Below are positions 54,565 through 64,000 of a stretch of DNA of 64,000 bases, piece by piece (positions within the stretch are counted from its first letter, which is position 1; the number at the start of each line of letters is the position of its first letter). The notes beneath the pieces were generated by a model, which saw nothing but the letters and a program-made list of their open reading frames with translations, searched no databases and was not told where the DNA came from. Origin of the DNA: Lachnospiraceae bacterium. Lineage in GTDB: Bacteria; Bacillota; Clostridia; Lachnospirales; Lachnospiraceae. The stretch lies in assembly GCA_017440045.1 (NCBI GenBank), contig JAFSIA010000023.1:1-64000 (forward strand), given 5' to 3'. The position numbers were made by a program, and so were the translations under genes.

Positions 54565-56322
54565 TTATTCAATTTCTTTTATTCCATGGATGTCTGGTGA
54601 GATAGCCATGGAATAATTTGTATGGTAGATAACAAATCCAGGCTTGCTTCCAGCAACCTTTTTAACATGCTTTCTTTGAATGTAATCAATCTCAACCTTA
54701 TCCTGCTCACGACCTTTAGAATAGTAGGCAGCAAGCTTTGCAGCTTCCTCGAAGGTGCTGTCTGGCAATTCGTCACCGTTTGTTTTTACAATAACATGTG
54801 AGCCTGGGAAGGTCTTTGAGTGGAACCACCAATCACCACCATTGGCAACCTTGAAGGTGAGTTCTTCGTTTTGTATATTATTTTTTCCAACATACATATC
54901 ATATCCGTCAGAGGATACATAGTGAAAAGGTTTGCTCTTAAATTTGGCCTTTTTATCGGAAGACTTTCTTTTGATATATCCTGCCTGTATGAGCTCTTCC
55001 TTGATTTCTTTTAAGTCATCCTCAGTGAGAGCTATATCTAAGGCATTCATTATAGATTCTAAGTGTGTTATCTCATCTGATGTCTCGATAATAATGGATT
55101 CTAAGGCCTCGGCAGTACGTTTGAGCTTTCCATACTTGTCGTAATATTTCTTTGCATTTTCCATAGGAGTAAGGTCCTTATCAAGTGGGATTGTTATCTC
55201 CTTATTATCATCATAGTAGTTTTGTGCAATAAGCTTTTCTGCACCAGCTTCTAATCCGTAGCCAAATGCAGTGATGAGTTCGCCGTAAATCTTGTATTTA
55301 TCCTTTTTCTCAGTGTCTTTTAACTGTTTTTCCTGTAATTCATATTTTTTGTAATCCTTTTCGAGTGTAGTCTGTACAATACGTCTTAAGTCAGAAGATT
55401 TCTGGCGTATTCTTGTGACAACGGATTTTTTGCTATAAAACTGCTCAAGAACTACACTCATAGACTCAATATAAGAAATCTCAGAGTTTTCATCTGTGTA
55501 TAGTGATAGTGTAAAAGGAGCGAATTCCTTTGGAATCATGTCCTGACCATCTCTTGTATAAATAATGTTTGGTTGGAATTTATTTAGTCGGGTACATTCC
55601 ATCATATCGTCAAATGCAGTCCATAGTGATGAAAGCTCTGATGAATCTAAAACATTTGCAGGTTTTTCAGAATCAATACCACATCTGTAACAAATTTCTT
55701 CAGCTATAATAGGTGATATACCTGTAAAGGATGTATAAATGCTTTTTGCACTGGCTAAAGGACATTGTGATATTGTAGAAAAAAATGAGTCTCTATCAAC
55801 TGTCAAAGGGTCTGATTTGTTTGTTGTATCGGGAATGAAATATTCTCTTCCCGGTAAAACCTCACGAACAGAGCTGACATTGGCAGAGATATGTTTTATT
55901 GAATCTACAATTTTTCCATCAAGGTCAGTTACAATAATGTTACTATATTTACCCATAAGCTCCACAATAATAAGCTTATAGCATAAATCACCCATATCAT
56001 TGTAATGTTCAACCTTCATATTGATGATTCGTTCAAGTCCCGGCTGGTATATGTCTATGATTTTTGCATTATTTAGATGCTTTCTAAGAAGCATACAAAA
56101 ATTTGGCGCTGTCAAAGGTGATGTCTTTGAGTTCTCAGTAATATACATAAGTGGAAGAGAAGCACCAGCAGATATAAGCAGCTTATATTGCTCCCTCTCA
56201 ACGCGCACAGTTAACTGCAGTTCGTCATTTTCCGGCTGGGCAATTTTTAAAAGTCTTCCACCAACTAATTTATTTTTTAATTCGTCCACTAAAGCGTGGA
56301 TTGTAATTCCATCTAAAGCCAT
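54565..56322 (-). CDS. rqcH: Ribosome quality-control factor RqcH (NFACT family)
   Basis: The 585-residue protein has NFACT-N (MALDGITIHALVDELKNKL; APNFCMLLRKHL), the helix-hairpin-helix and coiled-coil middle, and NFACT-R (FHYVSSDGYDMYVGKNNIQNEELTFK; FPGSHVIVKTNG). RqcH binds stalled 50S subunits and adds Ala tails. The DR motif used for tRNA handling reads E-R here (PGLERI), a variant I think is also found in other Firmicutes. It stops 1 bp from the ECF S-component stop. Confidence 0.93.
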   Translation of the reverse strand: MALDGITIHALVDELKNKLVGGRLLKIAQPENDELQLTVRVEREQYKLLISAGASLPLMYITENSKTSPLTAPNFCMLLRKHLNNAKIIDIYQPGLERIINMKVEHYNDMGDLCYKLIIVELMGKYSNIIVTDLDGKIVDSIKHISANVSSVREVLPGREYFIPDTTNKSDPLTVDRDSFFSTISQCPLASAKSIYTSFTGISPIIAEEICYRCGIDSEKPANVLDSSELSSLWTAFDDMMECTRLNKFQPNIIYTRDGQDMIPKEFAPFTLSLYTDENSEISYIESMSVVLEQFYSKKSVVTRIRQKSSDLRRIVQTTLEKDYKKYELQEKQLKDTEKKDKYKIYGELITAFGYGLEAGAEKLIAQNYYDDNKEITIPLDKDLTPMENAKKYYDKYGKLKRTAEALESIIIETSDEITHLESIMNALDIALTEDDLKEIKEELIQAGYIKRKSSDKKAKFKSKPFHYVSSDGYDMYVGKNNIQNEELTFKVANGGDWWFHSKTFPGSHVIVKTNGDELPDSTFEEAAKLAAYYSKGREQDKVEIDYIQRKHVKKVAGSKPGFVIYHTNYSMAISPDIHGIKEIE

Positions 56323-56489
56323 TTCATTTCACTCCGTTATATTGATGTGAAAAGCTTAACATAGTGTTTTTTTTCAGTCAAGGAGACCATTTGAAAATTA
56401 ATAAAAAATTTCCTTTATATTTTGCGTAATATATGATATTATCAGCGTGATTGCATAAATCACTTTGTACGACAGAAAGGATCAGTGAA

Positions 56490-57563
56490 ATGGGAAATAA
56501 GCTTATTGATTTGCAGGGGATAACCAAATCATACGGCAAGCAGATGGTGCTTGACGATCTTAATTTATACATAAGGGAGAACGAATTTCTTACGTTGCTA
56601 GGTCCTAGTGGTTGTGGTAAGACAACAACACTTCGTATAATCGGTGGTTTTGAGTCACCGGATAAGGGTAGAGTTGTATTTGATGGACAGGATATTACTG
56701 ATTTGCCTCCAAATAAGAGACATCTCAACACTGTATTCCAGAAGTATGCACTTTTTACCCATATGACTATTGCAGAGAATATTGCTTTTGGACTTAAAAT
56801 TAAGAATAAGTCTAAGGCTTACATAGATGATAAGATTAAATATGCATTAAAGCTGGTTAATCTTGATGGATTTGAAAACAGAATGGCTGATTCTTTAAGT
56901 GGTGGACAGCAGCAGAGAATTGCTATCGCCAGAGCTATCGTTAACGAGCCAAAGGTTTTACTCCTTGATGAGCCTCTTGGAGCGCTTGATTTAAAGCTTC
57001 GTCAGGATATGCAGTACGAGCTTATAAGACTGAAGAATGAGCTTGGCATCACATTCGTATTTGTTACACATGATCAGGAGGAGGCTCTGACTATGTCAGA
57101 CACGATTGTGGTTATGAATCAGGGATATATACAGCAGGTTGGTACACCTGAGATGATTTATAATGAGCCTGAGAATGCCTTTGTTGCTGACTTTATTGGT
57201 GATTCAAACATTATTCCGGGAACAATGATTGAGGATGAGCTTGTAGAGTTCTTAGGCACAAAGTTTAGATGTGTTGATAAAGGATTTGGAAATAATAAGC
57301 CTGTAGACGTAGTGATTCGTCCGGAGGATGTTGAGCTTGTGGCACCTGAAAAGGGTACAATTAAGGGTGTTGTGACACATCTTATATTTAAGGGCGTACA
57401 CTATGAGATGGAGGTTATGGCAGGTGGCTTTGAATGGCTTGTTCAGAGCACAAAGATGTCTCCTGTTGGGGCTGAGGTCGGCATAAAGGTTGACCCATTT
57501 AATATTCAGATTATGAATAAACCTGAGTCAGAGGATGAGGAGGCCGTAGGAGTAGATGAATAA
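56490..57563 (+). CDS. potA: Spermidine/putrescine ABC transporter ATP-binding protein PotA
   Basis: The 357-residue ATPase has Walker [11 protein letters not shown], signature [14 protein letters not shown], Walker [13 protein letters not shown] and a C-terminal TOBE-type regulatory domain. It energises polyamine import with the two gene products downstream. ATG 56490 follows AGAAAGGATCAGTGAA; the frame at 56451 is not supported by a site. A 6-bp GTGATT/AATCAC hairpin is at 56447-56463. It overlaps potB by 8 bp. Confidence 0.95.
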   Translation: MGNKLIDLQGITKSYGKQMVLDDLNLYIRENEFLTLLGPSGCGKTTTLRIIGGFESPDKGRVVFDGQDITDLPPNKRHLNTVFQKYALFTHMTIAENIAFGLKIKNKSKAYIDDKIKYALKLVNLDGFENRMADSLSGGQQQRIAIARAIVNEPKVLLLDEPLGALDLKLRQDMQYELIRLKNELGITFVFVTHDQEEALTMSDTIVVMNQGYIQQVGTPEMIYNEPENAFVADFIGDSNIIPGTMIEDELVEFLGTKFRCVDKGFGNNKPVDVVIRPEDVELVAPEKGTIKGVVTHLIFKGVHYEMEVMAGGFEWLVQSTKMSPVGAEVGIKVDPFNIQIMNKPESEDEEAVGVDE

Positions 57564-58407
57564 GAAGGCGCGCAGAAAGAATGCCCTTGTATCTAGTCCA
57601 TATATGGTGTGGATTGCGGCATTCATAATAATTCCGCTCCTTTTTATCGTATACTATGGTTTTACTGATGGAGCAGGAAATTTTACATTAGAACAGATTA
57701 AGTCAATAGCAAGAGAAGAGTACTATGAAGCACTTATTCTCTCGCTTGTGTTGTCTATAATTAGCACAGTTATATGCCTTTTACTGGCATATCCATTAGC
57801 TCTGATACTTAGAAATATGAATCTTTCTAAGCAGGGCTTTATTGTGTTTGTATTTATTCTTCCAATGTGGATGAATTTCCTTTTAAGAACATATGCATGG
57901 CAGGCTATCTTGGATATTAATGGTGTTTTAGATACAGCTTTGTCTGCTATAGGCATTGAGGGATTTAATATTATAAACACACCGGCAGCCATTGTTTTAG
58001 GTATGGTCTATGACTATCTGCCATTTATGGTTCTTCCTATCTACAATGTGCTTGTCAAAATTGATGATAACGTAATAAATGCCGCCAGAGATTTGGGAGC
58101 AAACTTCTGGCAGACATTAGTAAAGATTATTATTCCACTGAGTAAGCCGGGTATTGCCAGCGGTATTATTATGGTATTTGTACCAGCATTAACAACATTT
58201 GTTATCTCGGATATTTTAGGTGGAGGAAAGCTTCTGCTTATAGGAAATATTGTAGAGCGACAGGTTAAGGCAGATAATCTTAATCAGGCGGCAGGCCTGT
58301 CTTTGGTACTTATGGTATTTATTATTATAAATATGCTCTTCTCTGGTAAGGATGAGCCAGACATTAAAACAGTAAAGGAGGGCAAGAAAAATGAGAAATT
58401 GCGCTAA
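57556..58407 (+). CDS. potB: Spermidine/putrescine ABC transporter permease PotB
   Basis: The 283-residue permease has six membrane segments and the EAA loop ([25 protein letters not shown]) that contacts PotA. Overlaps on both sides (8 bp with potA, 17 bp with the potCD gene) show one translationally coupled unit. Confidence 0.94.
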   Translation: MNKKARRKNALVSSPYMVWIAAFIIIPLLFIVYYGFTDGAGNFTLEQIKSIAREEYYEALILSLVLSIISTVICLLLAYPLALILRNMNLSKQGFIVFVFILPMWMNFLLRTYAWQAILDINGVLDTALSAIGIEGFNIINTPAAIVLGMVYDYLPFMVLPIYNVLVKIDDNVINAARDLGANFWQTLVKIIIPLSKPGIASGIIMVFVPALTTFVISDILGGGKLLLIGNIVERQVKADNLNQAAGLSLVLMVFIIINMLFSGKDEPDIKTVKEGKKNEKLR

Positions 58408-60256
58408 GAGAATATATTTATTCCTTATGGTCTTATTCTTGTATCTACCTATATTTGTTTTAATTGTTGCATCCTTTAACGATTCCAAGATCCTTGGAAA
58501 ATGGAATGGTTTTACACTGGAATGGTACAAGCAGCTTTTTGACAATGCGTCAATAATGAATGCTCTTAGAACAACTATTGTGTTGGCACTTTTGGCATCT
58601 ATTATAGCAACTGTTTTAGGTACCTTGGCTTGTATTACTATTTCAAAGATGAAGAAGAGTACAAAGTCTATAGTTGTAGGTATAACAAACATTCCAATGC
58701 TTAATGCAGAGATTGTTACAGCATTGGCATTTATGCTACTTTTTGTTGGACTGGGCATATCGCTTAGCTTCTCAACAGTACTTATTGCACATGTAACATT
58801 CTGTATACCATACGTGGTTTTAAATGTATTGCCTAAGGTATCGCAGATGGACAACAATATGTATGAGGCTGCCTTAGACCTTGGAGCTACACCGTTTCAG
58901 GCATTTTACAAGGTTACTTTGCCAGAGATAATGCCGGGTATTTTGTCAGGATTTTTAATGTCATTTACTATGTCTATAGATGACTTTATTATTACACATT
59001 TTACAAGAGGTTCAGGTATCGATACGCTGTCCACAAAGATTTATACCGAGGTAAGAAAGGGTATTAAGCCTGAGATGTATGCCCTTTCAACTCTTCTTTT
59101 TGTGACAGTATTTGTGCTTTTATTCCTTGTGAATTATGGTCCTAAGACAAAGGCTAAGAAATCCTTTACAACGCTTATTTTTAAAAATAAGGTTACAGTT
59201 GCCATAAGTATGTGTGTGGTTATTATAGCAAGTGTATTTGGATACAACCTTCTTAAAGATGATAAGAATTACATCGGTGATGTATACGTGTACAACTGGG
59301 GAGAGTATATTGACCCGGCAGTAATTGAACTTTTCGAGGAGAGGACCGGTTACAAGGTTCACTACGAGGAGTTTGAGACAAATGAGGAAATGTATACAAT
59401 AATTGCCAAGGGTGCCAGAACATATGATGTAATTTGTCCATCTGATTATATGGTTGAAAAGATGATAGAAAATGAGCTTTTGGCTGAGATTGATTATTCA
59501 AATATACCGAACATATCTAATATCGGAACTCAGTATATGAATAGTGCACAGGGCTTTGACCCGGGAAATAAGTATTGTGTGCCATATTGCTGGGGTACTG
59601 TAGGTATTATGTACAACAAGAATATGGTTGATGATGAGGTTAACAGCTGGGGTATCCTGTTTAATGAAAAGTATGAGGATAATATTCTTATGCAGGCTTC
59701 CGTAAGAGATGCATATTGTGTTGCATTGTCATACCTTGGATATTCTATTAACACCTTAAATGAGGATGAGCTAAAGGAGGCTACAGACCTTCTTGTCGCA
59801 CAGAAGCCTATTGTTCAGGCATATGTAGTTGACCAGGTTAGGGACAAAATGATAAAAAATGCCGCTGCGCTTGCTGTTATATACTCAGGTGAGGCTATCT
59901 ATATGCAGAAAGAAAATCCGGATTTGGAGTACGTTGTACCAGATGAAGGCTCAAATGTATGGATTGATGGATGGGTTATTCCAAAGGATTGCCAGAATAA
60001 GGAAGCTGCAGAAGCATGGATAAACTTTTTGTGTGAGCCTGAGATTGCGCTTATGAATTTTGAATATATTACTTATTCAACACCAAACGTTGCAGCTAGA
60101 GAGCTTATTGAGGATGAAGAAATTAGAAACAGCCAGATTGCATTCCCTGATGAGTCAATTCTTTCAAGATGCAGTGTTTATAATTACCTTGGAAAAGAGG
60201 GAGATACTCTTTATGACTACTACTGGACAATGGTAGGTGGAGCTGAGAGTGATTAA
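58391..60256 (+). CDS. potCD: PotC-PotD fusion: permease plus polyamine-binding protein
   Basis: The 621-residue protein joins a PotC-type permease (residues about 1-265; EAA loop AALDLGATPFQAFYKVTLPEIM) to an extracytoplasmic solute-binding domain (residues about 295-620; VYVYNWGEYIDPAVIELFEERTGYKV; IDGWVIPKD), linked by an extra membrane helix (VTVAISMCVVIIASVFGYNL) that replaces the lipoprotein anchor. Such fusions tether the receptor to the channel and occur in some Firmicutes. A separate potD is thus not needed. Confidence 0.94.
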   Translation: MRNCAKRIYLFLMVLFLYLPIFVLIVASFNDSKILGKWNGFTLEWYKQLFDNASIMNALRTTIVLALLASIIATVLGTLACITISKMKKSTKSIVVGITNIPMLNAEIVTALAFMLLFVGLGISLSFSTVLIAHVTFCIPYVVLNVLPKVSQMDNNMYEAALDLGATPFQAFYKVTLPEIMPGILSGFLMSFTMSIDDFIITHFTRGSGIDTLSTKIYTEVRKGIKPEMYALSTLLFVTVFVLLFLVNYGPKTKAKKSFTTLIFKNKVTVAISMCVVIIASVFGYNLLKDDKNYIGDVYVYNWGEYIDPAVIELFEERTGYKVHYEEFETNEEMYTIIAKGARTYDVICPSDYMVEKMIENELLAEIDYSNIPNISNIGTQYMNSAQGFDPGNKYCVPYCWGTVGIMYNKNMVDDEVNSWGILFNEKYEDNILMQASVRDAYCVALSYLGYSINTLNEDELKEATDLLVAQKPIVQAYVVDQVRDKMIKNAAALAVIYSGEAIYMQKENPDLEYVVPDEGSNVWIDGWVIPKDCQNKEAAEAWINFLCEPEIALMNFEYITYSTPNVAARELIEDEEIRNSQIAFPDESILSRCSVYNYLGKEGDTLYDYYWTMVGGAESD

Positions 60257-60283
60257 GAATATAGTTAGATTACAATAAAATCA

Positions 60284-60340
60284 TTGATTTTTGGATAAAA
60301 TTGGTCTATAATTGATTAGCTATGGTAAATGCCATAGCTA
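60284..60340 (+). promoter_or_regulatory. Promoter and 5' leader hairpin of the yicC-gmk-rpoZ-rimO-pgsA operon
   Basis: TTGATT (60284-60289) and TATAAT (60307-60312), 17 bp apart, precede a perfect hairpin: TAGCTATGG (60317-60325) and CCATAGCTA (60332-60340) around a 6-nt loop. The hairpin would sit at the very 5' end of the mRNA, where it could shield against 5' exonuclease attack. The start codon is 30 bp further on. Confidence 0.65.
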
Positions 60341-60369
60341 TGACTTTATGGATAAAAAAGGGGAATATA

Positions 60370-61248
60370 ATGATTAAAAGTATGACTGGTTTCGGACGCG
60401 CAGAGGTGTCTGAGCAGAATAAGAAAATTACTGTTGAGATGAAATCCGTAAATCACAGATATTTGGATATGAATGTGAGAATGCCTAAGATGCTTAATTT
60501 CTTTGATGCGGCTATCCGCAACGAGATAAAGAAATATGCGGCAAGAGGCAAGGTTGATGTATATATCACCTACGAGGATTTGTCAGAGAATAAAGCTGTT
60601 CTTAAGTATAATGAAGAATTAGCTGGTGAGTATTTGTCATATTTTAATAGAATGGCAGATAAATTTGGGATTGATAATGATGCGACAGTTACTAAGCTCG
60701 CCAGATTTCCAGAGATTCTTACTATGGAAGAGCAGGAGACTGATGAAGATGAGCTTTGGAAGCTTGTATCTAAGGCTATAAACGGGGCGTGTGAGAAGTT
60801 TGTTGAGTCACGTATATCTGAAGGTGAGCATTTAAAAACAGATTTGATATCAAAGCTTGATGAGATGTTAAAGATTGTTGATTATATCTCAGTACGTTCA
60901 CCGGAGGTTTTCGAAGAATACAGAACGAACCTTAGAAATCAAGTGGAAGAACTACTTGGAAACACACAGATTGATGAGTCTAGAATTGCCACAGAGGTTG
61001 TTTTATTTGCTGATAAAATGTGTGTCGATGAGGAGCTTGTAAGACTTAAGAGTCATATCGAGAAGATGAAGGCAGATTTAACTGCTGGAGGTGATATTGG
61101 TAGAAAGCTTGATTTCCTTGCACAGGAGATGAACAGAGAAGCCAATACAATTCTCTCAAAGGCCAATGATTTAAAGGTTACAAATATGGGAATTGACTTA
61201 AAGACTGAAATCGAAAAGGTGAGAGAACAGATACAAAATATTGAGTAG
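60370..61248 (+). CDS. yicC: YicC family endoribonuclease
   Basis: The 292-residue protein has the YicC N-terminus (MIKSMTGFGRAEVSEQNKK; EMKSVNHRYLDMNVRMP) and the C-terminal DUF1732 region (VRLKSHIEKMKADL-like; GRKLDFLAQEMNREANTILSKA). YicC/YloC proteins are RNases. The pairing with gmk is conserved. ATG 60370 follows AAGGGGAATATA; the frame at 60322 runs through the leader hairpin. Confidence 0.93.
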   Translation: MIKSMTGFGRAEVSEQNKKITVEMKSVNHRYLDMNVRMPKMLNFFDAAIRNEIKKYAARGKVDVYITYEDLSENKAVLKYNEELAGEYLSYFNRMADKFGIDNDATVTKLARFPEILTMEEQETDEDELWKLVSKAINGACEKFVESRISEGEHLKTDLISKLDEMLKIVDYISVRSPEVFEEYRTNLRNQVEELLGNTQIDESRIATEVVLFADKMCVDEELVRLKSHIEKMKADLTAGGDIGRKLDFLAQEMNREANTILSKANDLKVTNMGIDLKTEIEKVREQIQNIE

Positions 61249-61257
61249 GAGGAAGCT

Positions 61258-61890
61258 ATGGCAGATAGAGGAATACTTATTATTGTTTCAGGTTTTTCAG
61301 GTGCCGGTAAAGGTACTGTTATGAAAAGAATTATGAATGACTATAATAATTATGCATTGAGTATTTCAGCTACTACAAGAAACCCACGAGCAGGTGAGGA
61401 GAATGGCAGAGAATATTTCTTTAAAACTGTGGAAGAATTTGAAAATATGATAGCAAATGACCAGCTTATTGAATATGCCCAATATGTAGGCAATTACTAT
61501 GGCACACCGAAAGAATATGTTGAGTCAATGCTTAATCAGGGTAAAGATGTAATTCTTGAGATTGAGATGCAGGGTGCAATGAAAGTAAAGGAAAAAATGC
61601 CGGATACATTACTTGTGTTCGTCACACCACCTTCTGCACAGGAGCTTAAAAACCGACTGGTTGGACGCGGCACGGAGGATATGGATACTATTAATGCCAG
61701 ACTTAAGCGCGCCAACGAAGAAGTATATTACATGGATAAATATGATTACTTACTTATAAATGATGATTTGGATCAGTGCGTGAAGGAGCTTCACGAAATA
61801 ATTCAGTCAGAGCATTCAAGAGTAAGTAGGAATATCAATAAAATAAATTTTTTTAGAGAAGACTTAAAGATCTTTTCGGAAGGAGAATAA
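61258..61890 (+). CDS. gmk: Guanylate kinase
   Basis: The 210-residue kinase has the P-loop GFSGAGKG (12-19) and the GMP-binding SISATTRNPRAGEENGREYFF. It converts GMP to GDP. It lies 9 bp after yicC with GTAGGAGGAAGCT as a ribosome binding site and directly before rpoZ. Confidence 0.97.
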   Translation: MADRGILIIVSGFSGAGKGTVMKRIMNDYNNYALSISATTRNPRAGEENGREYFFKTVEEFENMIANDQLIEYAQYVGNYYGTPKEYVESMLNQGKDVILEIEMQGAMKVKEKMPDTLLVFVTPPSAQELKNRLVGRGTEDMDTINARLKRANEEVYYMDKYDYLLINDDLDQCVKELHEIIQSEHSRVSRNINKINFFREDLKIFSEGE

Positions 61891-61891
61891 T

Positions 61892-62140
61892 ATGTTACAT
61901 CCATCATATTCAGATTTAATGACAGTAGTAAACAGTGAGGTTGAGCCAGGCGAACAGCCAGTAGTTCAGAGCCGTTATTCTATTGTTTACGCTACAGCAA
62001 AGAGAGCTAGACAGATTATCGCAGGCGAGGAGCCACTTGTTAAGGGTGTTAATATTAACAAGCCTTTATCAGTTGCTGTTGAAGAGCTTTATAGCGCAAA
62101 GGTGAAAATCGTTGGTGACGAGGAAGAGACAGAAGAGTAA
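61892..62140 (+). CDS. rpoZ: RNA polymerase omega subunit
   Basis: This 82-residue protein has the omega pattern SRYSIVYATAKRARQI and KPLSVAVEELYSAKV. It helps assemble RNA polymerase. The start is one base after the gmk stop. Confidence 0.95.
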   Translation: MLHPSYSDLMTVVNSEVEPGEQPVVQSRYSIVYATAKRARQIIAGEEPLVKGVNINKPLSVAVEELYSAKVKIVGDEEETEE

Positions 62141-62161
62141 TCAGTTTTAGCGGAGTTATTT

Positions 62162-63484
62162 ATGAAGATAATGTTTGTATCACTGGGATGTGATAAAAAT
62201 CTGACAGATACAGAAGAGATGCTTGGAATATTAGGAGCATCAGGTTATGAGTTTACAAATGATGAGTTAGAGGCAGATATAATTGTAATTAACTCATGTT
62301 GTTTTATTAATGACGCAAAGGAGGAGAGTATTAATACAATCCTTGAAATGGCAGAATATAAAACAAACGGTAAGCTTAAGGCACTGATTGTTACAGGATG
62401 TCTGGCAGAGAGATATAAGGATGAGATAATTAAGGAAATCCCTGAGGTGGATGCCATTGTTGGAACATCCTCATATGACAGTATTGCAGAAGTGATAAAG
62501 AAAGTCCTTGCAGGTGAAAGTGTTCAGGAGTTTAAGGATTTAAACAGACTGCCTGAAATAACCACAAATAGATTGGTTACTACAGGCGGATATTATGCGC
62601 ATTTGAAAATTGCTGAGGGCTGTGACAAACATTGTACCTACTGCATTATTCCTAAGATTAGAGGAAAATACAGAAGTGTTCCTATGGAAAATTTGGTGAA
62701 ACAGGCTGAATATTTGGCATCCATAGGAGTGAAGGAGCTTATTTTAGTGGCTCAGGAGACAACAATATACGGAAAAGACCTATATGGAGAGAAGTCTTTA
62801 CACATTTTGTTAAAAAAGCTTTCTGCTATTAGAGAGATAAAGATGATAAGGATAATGTATTGCTATCCTGAAGAAATATATGATGAACTCATCGATGTTA
62901 TAGCGGAAGAGAAAAAGATATGTCATTATCTTGATATGCCTATACAGCATTGCTCTGATGGTATATTAAAGAGAATGGGAAGAAGAACATCTAAGGAAGA
63001 GCTTATAGCTACAGTTAATAAGCTTAGGGAAAGAATTCCAGATATTGTACTTAGAACAACGCTTATTGCCGGTTTTCCCGGTGAGACAGAAAAGGAGCAT
63101 GAAGAAATGCTTCAATTTGTTGATGAAATGGAGTTTGACAGATTAGGTGTATTTACATATTCCCCGGAGGAGGATACTCCTGCTGCAAATATGGATAATC
63201 AGATAGATGAGGAAGTGAAGGAAGCTTGGAGAGATGACATAATGGAGCTTCAGCAAGAGATTGCTTTCGAGAAATCTGAGAGTATGATAGGAAGAGAACT
63301 TCTAGTTATGGTAGAAGGAAAAATCGCAAACGAACCTGCATATATAGGGCGAACATATATGGATGCCCCAGGTATAGATGGAAATATTTTTATAAACACA
63401 GGCGAAGCATTTATGAGTGGTGACTTGGTTATGGTTAAAGTCATCGGAGCAAACGAATATGATTTGATTGGAGAAGTATTATGA
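62162..63484 (+). CDS. rimO: Ribosomal protein S12 methylthiotransferase RimO
   Basis: The 440-residue enzyme has the N-terminal cluster-binding domain (VSLGCDKNLTDTEEML), a radical-SAM CxxxCxxC at C154, C158, C161 (EGCDKHCTYC), and a C-terminal TRAM domain. It methylthiolates an Asp of ribosomal protein S12. RimO (SLGC.KN) is distinguished from MiaB by the N-terminus. It overlaps pgsA by 4 bp. Confidence 0.95.
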   Translation: MKIMFVSLGCDKNLTDTEEMLGILGASGYEFTNDELEADIIVINSCCFINDAKEESINTILEMAEYKTNGKLKALIVTGCLAERYKDEIIKEIPEVDAIVGTSSYDSIAEVIKKVLAGESVQEFKDLNRLPEITTNRLVTTGGYYAHLKIAEGCDKHCTYCIIPKIRGKYRSVPMENLVKQAEYLASIGVKELILVAQETTIYGKDLYGEKSLHILLKKLSAIREIKMIRIMYCYPEEIYDELIDVIAEEKKICHYLDMPIQHCSDGILKRMGRRTSKEELIATVNKLRERIPDIVLRTTLIAGFPGETEKEHEEMLQFVDEMEFDRLGVFTYSPEEDTPAANMDNQIDEEVKEAWRDDIMELQQEIAFEKSESMIGRELLVMVEGKIANEPAYIGRTYMDAPGIDGNIFINTGEAFMSGDLVMVKVIGANEYDLIGEVL

Positions 63485-64000
63485 ATTTAGCTAACAAACT
63501 TACAGTTTTAAGAGTATGTACAATTCCATTTTTTGTATTCTTTATGGAAACACAGTGTCTTGGCAAGTGGACTGCCCTGGTTTCAGCATTATTGTTTGTT
63601 GGTGCCAGCATAACAGATGCCTTAGACGGACATATTGCCAGAAAGTACAACCTTGTAACAAATTTTGGAAAATTTATGGATCCATTAGCAGACAAGCTTC
63701 TTGTCAGTGCAGCACTTATTTGTATGGTAGGAAGAATTCCGGCATGGATTGTTGTATGTATCATTAGTCGTGAGCTTATAATAAGTGGATTTAGAACAAT
63801 TGCAGCCGATAATGGTATTGTTATTGCGGCAAGCATTTGGGGAAAAGTAAAGACTGTTTGTCAGATGATAATGATTATTTGGCTCATTTTAGACCTTAAT
63901 TGGTTTGTAGAGGAATATATTATAGATATACCAATTTATGATATTTTAGGTAATGTTCTTATTGGCTTATCGCTCATACTTACAGTTGTATCTATGATTG
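63481..64000 (+). CDS. pgsA: CDP-diacylglycerol-glycerol-3-phosphate phosphatidyltransferase, 3' end outside window
   Basis: The frame starts at the ATG inside rimO's stop (ATGA overlap) and is open to the right edge (173 residues). It has MNLANKLTVLRVCTIPFF and the CDP-alcohol phosphotransferase motif DG-x2-AR-x8-G-x3-D-x3-D (DALDGHIARKYN to FMDPLADK). It makes phosphatidylglycerol phosphate. The C-terminal few residues are missing. Confidence 0.94.
   Translation, partial: MNLANKLTVLRVCTIPFFVFFMETQCLGKWTALVSALLFVGASITDALDGHIARKYNLVTNFGKFMDPLADKLLVSAALICMVGRIPAWIVVCIISRELIISGFRTIAADNGIVIAASIWGKVKTVCQMIMIIWLILDLNWFVEEYIIDIPIYDILGNVLIGLSLILTVVSMI

Noticed and set aside
58216..58857. 213-codon open frame on the - strand
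   Set aside because: Antisense to potB and potCD, without a ribosome binding site or recognisable domain.
63441..63836. 131-codon open frame on the - strand at the right edge
   Set aside because: Antisense to rimO/pgsA; the + strand frame has the CDP-alcohol phosphotransferase motif.

Overview
The window is AT-rich DNA from an endospore-forming Clostridia-type Firmicute, most likely a Lachnospiraceae-like gut bacterium. The evidence is a complete spoIIIAA-AH operon, spoIVB and spo0A, strong AGGAGG ribosome binding sites, the nusB-xseA-xseB-ispA-dxs-nadK-argR-recN-spoIVB gene order, and an xPLG/xPFA-type acidic tail on the surface protein. Most genes lie on the + strand. No rRNA, tRNA, CRISPR array or plasmid origin is visible.

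Region 1 (1-14039) is an accessory Sec (aSec) locus. It opens inside the serine-rich repeat of a large surface glycoprotein (an SRRP; the N-terminus lies outside the window) and continues with secY2, asp1, asp2, asp3, secA2, gtfA and gtfB in a tightly overlapped operon. A convergent Gtf3-type glycosyltransferase and a chimeric Gtf3-N/GT8 glycosyltransferase follow. Together these would glycosylate the SRRP in the cytoplasm (GtfA/GtfB, then the extending transferases), modify and target it (Asp1-3), and export it through SecA2/SecY2. Such loci are best known from streptococci, staphylococci and lactobacilli, so one in a spore former of this type is notable. Region 2 (14094-17574) holds a YczE-type membrane protein and a GH43 lipoprotein on the - strand.

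Region 3 (about 18.0-30.2 kb) is an accessory defence island. It holds an XRE regulator with a GNAT-like tail, an XRE/ImmA pair, a C5 methyltransferase coupled to a two-headed GHKL ATPase and a receiver protein with a C-terminal HEPN-like RNH motif, a degraded Mrr-N winged-helix remnant, a second C5 methyltransferase with a G8 tract next to its catalytic motif, a frameshifted beta-class methyltransferase, an MspI-like restriction endonuclease, and two decayed IS200/IS605 tnpA copies. The methyltransferase/GHKL/receiver-HEPN trio is the best candidate here for a poorly described defence system.

Region 4 (30.2-64 kb) is conserved chromosome. It contains a low-molecular-weight tyrosine phosphatase, the spoIIIA operon, an Asp23 protein, the nusB-to-spoIVB block, an OPT transporter with a PqqD-like partner, a beta-CASP nuclease, trpS, spo0A, glgA, an ECF S component, rqcH, potA-potB-potCD, and yicC-gmk-rpoZ-rimO-pgsA, which runs off the right edge.

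Gene starts were chosen by ribosome binding site and family alignment from memory. All functional calls are sequence-reading inferences without database searches.
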